In this document: positions 59,908 through 64,000 of the stretch, piece after piece
Layout: the number at the start of each line of letters is the position of its first letter
Numbering within the stretch: the stretch's first letter is position 1
Assembly (NCBI RefSeq): GCF_014695915.1
Contig: NZ_JACJPF010000070.1
Coordinates: 41,862-105,861, forward strand
Length of the DNA stretch: 64,000 nt
Source of the DNA: Trichocoleus sp. FACHB-40
GTDB lineage: Bacteria; Cyanobacteriota; Cyanobacteriia; Cyanobacteriales; FACHB-T130
Reading direction: 5' to 3'
Translations under genes and position numbers: made by a program
The notes under the pieces: generated by a model
Seen by the model: only the letters and a program-made list of their open reading frames with translations
Told to the model about the DNA's origin: nothing
Database searches by the model: none

Positions 59908-59942
59908 AAAAAGCCGTTGAATATACCACTCAACGGCTTTTT
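59908..59942 (+). terminator. Terminator of second PEP-CTERM gene
   Basis: 13-bp arms AAAAAGCCGTTGA and TCAACGGCTTTTT with a 9-nt loop; the T run is in the stem. Confidence 0.88.
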
Positions 59943-60012
59943 GCTGTGAATTATCAATCTGAACCATAGAAAAACCCGAATCAGTTTGCAAGCGGCTAGA
60001 TAAAATAAGGCT

Positions 60013-62976
60013 ATGTCTCAATCCACCTCTGCCTCATCCCAAAACCGACCTCTACTCATCCTAGTAGATGGTCACTCTTTAGCCTTCCGCTCCTACTTTG
60101 CGTTTGCCAAAAGTCGGGATGGGGGTTTAAAAACAAAAACAGGTGTTCCTACGAGTGTCTGCTTTGGCTTCCTCAAGTCCTTGCTGGAGGTGATAGCATC
60201 TCAGCATCCGCAAGCGATCGCGATCGCATTTGACCTCGGCTTACCCACTTTCCGCCACGAAGCCGACGACACATACAAAGCCGACCGAGCCGAGACACCA
60301 GAAGATTTTATCACCGACCTAAAAAATCTCCACGAACTTTTGGATGCCTTGAATCTACCAATTCTCACCTCTCCTGGTTATGAAGCAGATGATGTCTTAG
60401 GGACTTTGGCAGATCAGGCAAGTGCTGCGGGTTACAGTGTCAAAATCGTTACAGGTGATAGAGATTTATTTCAACTGGTTGACACGGCAAAGGAAATTAA
60501 CGTTTTATATCTCGGTCAAACTTTCTGGCAACGCACCAGCACCGCAGGGCCAGTAGAATTTGGCCCAGAGGAAGTAAAACAGAAGCTAGGAATACTACCA
60601 GAGCAGGTTGTCGATTACAAAGCTCTCTGCGGAGATAGCTCCGACAACATCCCCGGCGTTAAGGGAATTGGCGACAAGACGGCGGTGAAGTTGCTTACAG
60701 ATTATGGCTCTCTAGACGGGATTTATGCTTCCTTAAATGAGATTAAAGGAGCAGTCAAGCAGAAACTGGAAACTGGAAAACAAGAGGCATATCGCTCGCA
60801 GCACTTGGCGAAAATAGTTCTTGATGTTCCTCTGGATTTTAGTTTAGAAGACTCTCATCTGAAGGGATTTGATGCCCCTGTCTTGAAGCAGCAGCTGGAA
60901 AAGCTAGAGTTAAACAAATTTTTAAGCAAAATCAGCGAAATCCAGCTAGCGTTTGGTGGTACAGATGAGGAACCTAATGTAGAGCAGGTTTCTAGCTTGC
61001 CAGAGGAAAAGGGTGGGCAGAAACCAGAGGATGGTCAACTTGAAGATGAAGACGGCGACCTGTGGTTTTTCAGTGCAGCTGACACCGAAGCGGCTGCAAA
61101 GACAGACAAAAATGCTGCTAGCACGATTACACCCCCAATTATTGATACTCCAGAAAAACTAACTCAACTGGTAAACCAGCTGAAAACTTGTACTGACTCA
61201 GCTTCGCCTGTGGCTTGGGATACGGAAACTGATTCCCTAGAGCCGCGAGATGCTTCTTTAGTGGGGATTGGCTGCTGTTGGGGAACCGAACAATCGGAAA
61301 TTGCCTACATCCCTACGGCACATAAATCAGGCTCAAACCTGGATAAAACAACTGTTTTAGAAGCTTTGCGTCCAATTTTGGAAAGTAATGATTATCCAAA
61401 GACGTTGCAAAATGCCAAGTTTGACCGCTTGGTACTACGCTTTCAAGGTATTAAGCTTTCCGGAGTCATCTTTGACACGATGCTTGCCAGTTACGTACTA
61501 AATCCAGAAGATAGCCACAACCTCGGCGATTTAGTTCTACGCTACTTGGGGCTACAAATAGGTAGTTATACGGATGTGGTGCCAAAAGGCAAGAATATTG
61601 CCGATCTGGATATTCAGACTGTAGCCTACTACTGCGGGATGCAGGTCTATGCAACATTCCAGTTGGTGCCAAAACTACGAGAAAAACTGAAGCAAGTTGA
61701 AGCTCTCTATAAGCTGCTGCTGGAAGTAGAACAACCTCTAGAACCAGTCTTAGCCCAGATGGAATACACGGGTATCCGCATTGATCCAGTTTATCTCCAG
61801 ACATTATCGCAACAGCTGGAAACAGATTTAGCAGCGATTGAGCAACAAGCTTATGAAGCAGCTGGGGAAAAATTCAATTTAGGTTCGCCGAAGCAACTGA
61901 GTCAGCTGCTATTTGACAAGCTCAAATTAGACACCAAGAAATCTCGTAAAATCGCCACGGGTTATTCTACTGATGCAGCGACATTGGAAAAGTTGCAAGG
62001 CGACCATCCAGTTGTTGATGCCATCTTAGAGTACCGCACCCTCTCGAAGTTGAAGTCTACTTACGTGGACGCGCTACCGCTACTGATGGGGAAAGAAACT
62101 GAGCGGGTGCATACGAATTTCAATCAGACGGGTACGACAACGGGACGATTGTCTTCTTCTAACCCAAATTTGCAGAATATTCCTATCCGCACGGCGTTTA
62201 GTCGGTTGATTCGCAAAGGATTTGTGCCAGAAACGGGTTGGTTACTGGTTGCTGCTGACTATTCGCAAATCGAGTTGCGAATTTTGGCTCACCTGAGCAA
62301 AGAGCCAGTGTTAGTTGAAGCATATCGGCAAAATGAGGATATCCACAGCGTTACTGCTCGGCTGTTATTTGAGAAGGACACAATAACATCCGAGGAACGC
62401 CGCTTAGGGAAGATTATCAACTTTGGAGTGATTTACGGGATGGGTGCGGCGCGGTTTGCACGGGAAGCTGGAGTAAAGGCTACAGAGGGTAGACTGTTTA
62501 TCGATCGCTTCAACGAGCGTTATCGCAAAGTTTTTGATTATTTGGAGCAAGTGAAGAGGGAAGCGATCGCGCACGGCTACGTCGAAACTATTTTAGGTCG
62601 TCGTCGCTACTTTAATTTCGAGGGCGGCAGTCTCCGCAAGCTCAAAGGTACCAACCCGGATGATATCAAACTTGATGAATTCCGGCGGTTAGGACAATCT
62701 GATGCCCAACTTTTGCGAGCAGCTGCTAACGCGCCGATTCAGGGTTCTAGCGCCGATATCATCAAAATTGCGATGGTGCAATTGCACGAAGTTTTGCAGA
62801 GTTATCAGGCACGTTTGCTGTTACAAGTTCACGATGAATTAGTGTTTGAAGTTCCTCCCTCGGAGTGGGAAGAATTACAGATGAAAATTCGTTCCACAAT
62901 GGAAAATGCTGTTTCTTTGAGCGTTCCTCTATTAGTTGATGTTCGTGCTGGACAAAACTGGATGGAAACGAAGTAA
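60013..62976 (+). CDS. polA: DNA polymerase I with altered exonuclease motif
   Basis: 987 aa, three domains in order. The 5'-3' nuclease (1-290) shows LVDGHSLAFRSYF, TGDRDLFQLV and GDSSDNIPGVKGIGDKTA. The 3'-5' exonuclease-like domain (about 395-570) has motif I WDTETDSL (Asp403, Glu405) and motif II NAKFD (Asp471), but motif III is Y540-C-G-M-Q544 where E. coli has Tyr-x3-Asp. The polymerase (600-987) has motif A VAADYSQIELRIL, the O helix RRLGKIINFGVIYGMG and motif C LLQVHDELVFEV. An acidic, low-complexity linker (EEKGGQKPEDGQLEDEDGD) precedes the exonuclease. Repair and Okazaki processing are expected; proofreading may be weak. Confidence 0.95.
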   Translation: MSQSTSASSQNRPLLILVDGHSLAFRSYFAFAKSRDGGLKTKTGVPTSVCFGFLKSLLEVIASQHPQAIAIAFDLGLPTFRHEADDTYKADRAETPEDFITDLKNLHELLDALNLPILTSPGYEADDVLGTLADQASAAGYSVKIVTGDRDLFQLVDTAKEINVLYLGQTFWQRTSTAGPVEFGPEEVKQKLGILPEQVVDYKALCGDSSDNIPGVKGIGDKTAVKLLTDYGSLDGIYASLNEIKGAVKQKLETGKQEAYRSQHLAKIVLDVPLDFSLEDSHLKGFDAPVLKQQLEKLELNKFLSKISEIQLAFGGTDEEPNVEQVSSLPEEKGGQKPEDGQLEDEDGDLWFFSAADTEAAAKTDKNAASTITPPIIDTPEKLTQLVNQLKTCTDSASPVAWDTETDSLEPRDASLVGIGCCWGTEQSEIAYIPTAHKSGSNLDKTTVLEALRPILESNDYPKTLQNAKFDRLVLRFQGIKLSGVIFDTMLASYVLNPEDSHNLGDLVLRYLGLQIGSYTDVVPKGKNIADLDIQTVAYYCGMQVYATFQLVPKLREKLKQVEALYKLLLEVEQPLEPVLAQMEYTGIRIDPVYLQTLSQQLETDLAAIEQQAYEAAGEKFNLGSPKQLSQLLFDKLKLDTKKSRKIATGYSTDAATLEKLQGDHPVVDAILEYRTLSKLKSTYVDALPLLMGKETERVHTNFNQTGTTTGRLSSSNPNLQNIPIRTAFSRLIRKGFVPETGWLLVAADYSQIELRILAHLSKEPVLVEAYRQNEDIHSVTARLLFEKDTITSEERRLGKIINFGVIYGMGAARFAREAGVKATEGRLFIDRFNERYRKVFDYLEQVKREAIAHGYVETILGRRRYFNFEGGSLRKLKGTNPDDIKLDEFRRLGQSDAQLLRAAANAPIQGSSADIIKIAMVQLHEVLQSYQARLLLQVHDELVFEVPPSEWEELQMKIRSTMENAVSLSVPLLVDVRAGQNWMETK

Positions 62977-63908
62977 ATCTACATCTGTAATTAAATATAG
63001 CGTTTCTTGATCGCGTGATTTACACTAAAACTCCTACGATAGCAAGCATTCCAACCTGTCAGTTTGTACCTCGGTAGATTGAGAACCGCTATAGTTAGAA
63101 TGTGACTAATAAAAATTAAGGAATCAGTAGCTAACTGGTTTATGTGTTTGTAGGTTCAGGGTTCAAGAGTCCTACCTTGCATACGCTTTGCGTGAAGCTA
63201 TCTTCGTAGCGATCGCTCCCATCCCATAGCGATCCAGAGCAAACGCATCTTATTTCTGAAATGCCTACTAGACAAGGGCTTCAAGCATTTAGTATTTATC
63301 ATTATCAAGTTATCAAATCCTTACGGGGAAGGAAATCCAGAATTTAGATGCCTTTGCCCTGCATAGCGCTCCGAGTAGAGCGATCGCTATTCCATTCTAG
63401 AACAATGAACAACTGATACCATTTCCCTGTCTGCCATGAATCCGTCTATTGCCCCTTTTGTTTCTACCGTTAGGGAAGCGGTGCGTTAGCACGGGGTTGG
63501 GGGCTCGTAAATGTGGCATCAAAACAGTGATTTGGTATGACAACTGATAACTGTAGGGGTGCGGCAATGCCCATTGGTGTCAACTTAAAGAACGTTACCT
63601 TGGAAGATTTACACTTGTGTAAAGAAAAAAGGAAGGCGCTAGCCACCTGCAAGACCAGAACATACGAAGGAGGGACTAGGCAACACGAAGAGTGTGTGTG
63701 AATACAAAAGTTACTCGCCTTCCTAGTAAAGTGAGTTGAGTTTATGCCAGATGATGTCTTGGGGTTAGCAGGAGTAATCAAAGGCGGTATATAGGTAAAA
63801 ATTGCAATAGAGCTGCCCCCACCAGTTTCCAATGCGTGAACCTTCTAGGTAGGGGCTGTCTATGTCAGGAGTTACGCAGTTGGGCTAAAGATGGGGTAAA
63901 AGGAAGCA
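62977..63908. other. Gene-poor right end
   Basis: 932 bp. Contains the TATAGCG-bounded element (62996-63093), HIP1 sites near 63209 and 63381, and short patches that look like IS remnants: MPDDVLGLAGVIKGGI in one frame near 63743 and a leader-like stretch before 63860. The minus frame 63470-63832 is Cys/Ser/Pro-rich and not supported. Confidence 0.5.
62996..63093. mobile_element. 98-bp MITE-like element with TATAGCG ends
   Basis: Terminal inverted repeats TATAGCGTTTCTTGATC and GATTGAGAACCGCTATA (14 of 17 pair). The outer TA could be the target duplication of a Tc1/IS630-type transposase. No coding content. Its end is related to the dispersed 30-nt repeats at 6249 and 54714. Confidence 0.6.
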
Positions 63909-64000
63909 ATGAATCCACCCAAATATACGGCTATTGAATACATTAACTTTCTGATGGCGACGCAAAAGGCATACAGCTGTAGCGAAGCCGAGCGGGTGCA
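63909..64000 (+). CDS. Transposase N-terminus, cut by window edge
   Basis: 30 codons plus two bases from ATG 63909: MNPPKYTAIEYINFLMATQK and then AYSCSEAERV. This pattern (M-x-P-P-x-Y-T-x(2)-[ED]-Y-I-N-F-L followed by CTEAER-like sequence) is one I know from cyanobacterial DDE transposases of the IS701/IS4 type. An AAGGAAG ribosome site lies directly before. The AGGAGTTACGCAGTTG sequence near 63868 is a likely left terminal region. The rest of the element is outside. Confidence 0.72.
   Translation, partial: MNPPKYTAIEYINFLMATQKAYSCSEAERV

Noticed and set aside
63120..63180. GGTTCAAGAGTCC resembling a tRNA T-arm
   Set aside because: Stems do not pair and no anticodon, D-arm or acceptor arm could be drawn around it.
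63470..63832. Minus-strand frame of 120 codons
   Set aside because: Ser/Cys/Pro-rich composition with no motif, no ribosome-binding site, overlapping IS-like patches.

Overview
The window looks like chromosomal DNA from a large-genome, probably filamentous cyanobacterium. The evidence is the AcsF cyclase of chlorophyll synthesis, NDH-1 subunits ndhF and ndhD, the RuBisCO regulator rbcR, the clpR/clpP3 pair, cyanobacterial PEP-CTERM proteins, many HIP1 sites (GCGATCGC), and the intergenic heptanucleotide repeats built from GGGGACT and CAATTCC. I see no rRNA, tRNA, CRISPR array or prophage.

Layout. 0-1 kb: gmk (cut by the left edge) behind remA on the minus strand. 1-8 kb: rqcH (ribosome quality control), two small hairpin-terminated intergenic units, a CBS-domain histidine kinase and an HhoA-type periplasmic protease. 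8-14 kb: speA, a membrane protein of unknown function and a membrane-anchored CHAT protease with TPRs. 14-19 kb: a membrane subtilase overlapping a small partner gene, then sparse DNA with small conserved proteins. 19-23 kb: a NACHT NTPase with an HTH-like N-terminus, an AT-rich stretch holding a decayed gene with two in-frame TGA codons, a ComFB-like gene and a rhomboid lacking its catalytic serine. 23-31 kb: hemW, a YacL-like PIN-TRAM protein, Uma2, vWA, clpR-clpP3 and a J-domain protein. 31-40 kb: a receptor-like Ser/Thr kinase fused to a solute-binding domain, two MoaD/ThiS-like proteins, a MITE, acsF and thrC. 40-47 kb: ndhD-ndhF, thioredoxin, an NnrU/Z-ISO-like protein and rbcR. 47-52.5 kb: a kinase followed by three membrane-anchored solute-binding proteins. 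52.5-64 kb: a Crp-type regulator, a free-standing DALR-domain protein, a HAD phosphatase, a degenerate CDF protein, two tandem DUF4114/PEP-CTERM proteins, polA with an altered exonuclease motif, and a gene-poor end leading into a transposase.

The most unusual system is the kinase/solute-binding set. At 30992-33427 a Ser/Thr kinase, a transmembrane helix and an amino-acid-type periplasmic binding domain form one polypeptide. At 47260-50169 homologous parts occur as two adjacent genes, followed by two PstS-like proteins that share the same N-terminal membrane anchor (MSxKNET...). This suggests a family of extracytoplasmic ligand-sensing kinases assembled from transporter binding proteins. Other points of interest are the NACHT and CHAT proteins, several enzymes with substituted catalytic residues (rhomboid, PolA exonuclease, CDF transporter, ClpR), and heptanucleotide repeats that run in frame through at least four genes.

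Starts were moved inward from the longest open frame where a better-supported ATG or a family-typical N-terminus was visible; each case is stated. All functional calls come from reading the sequence. No database search was run.
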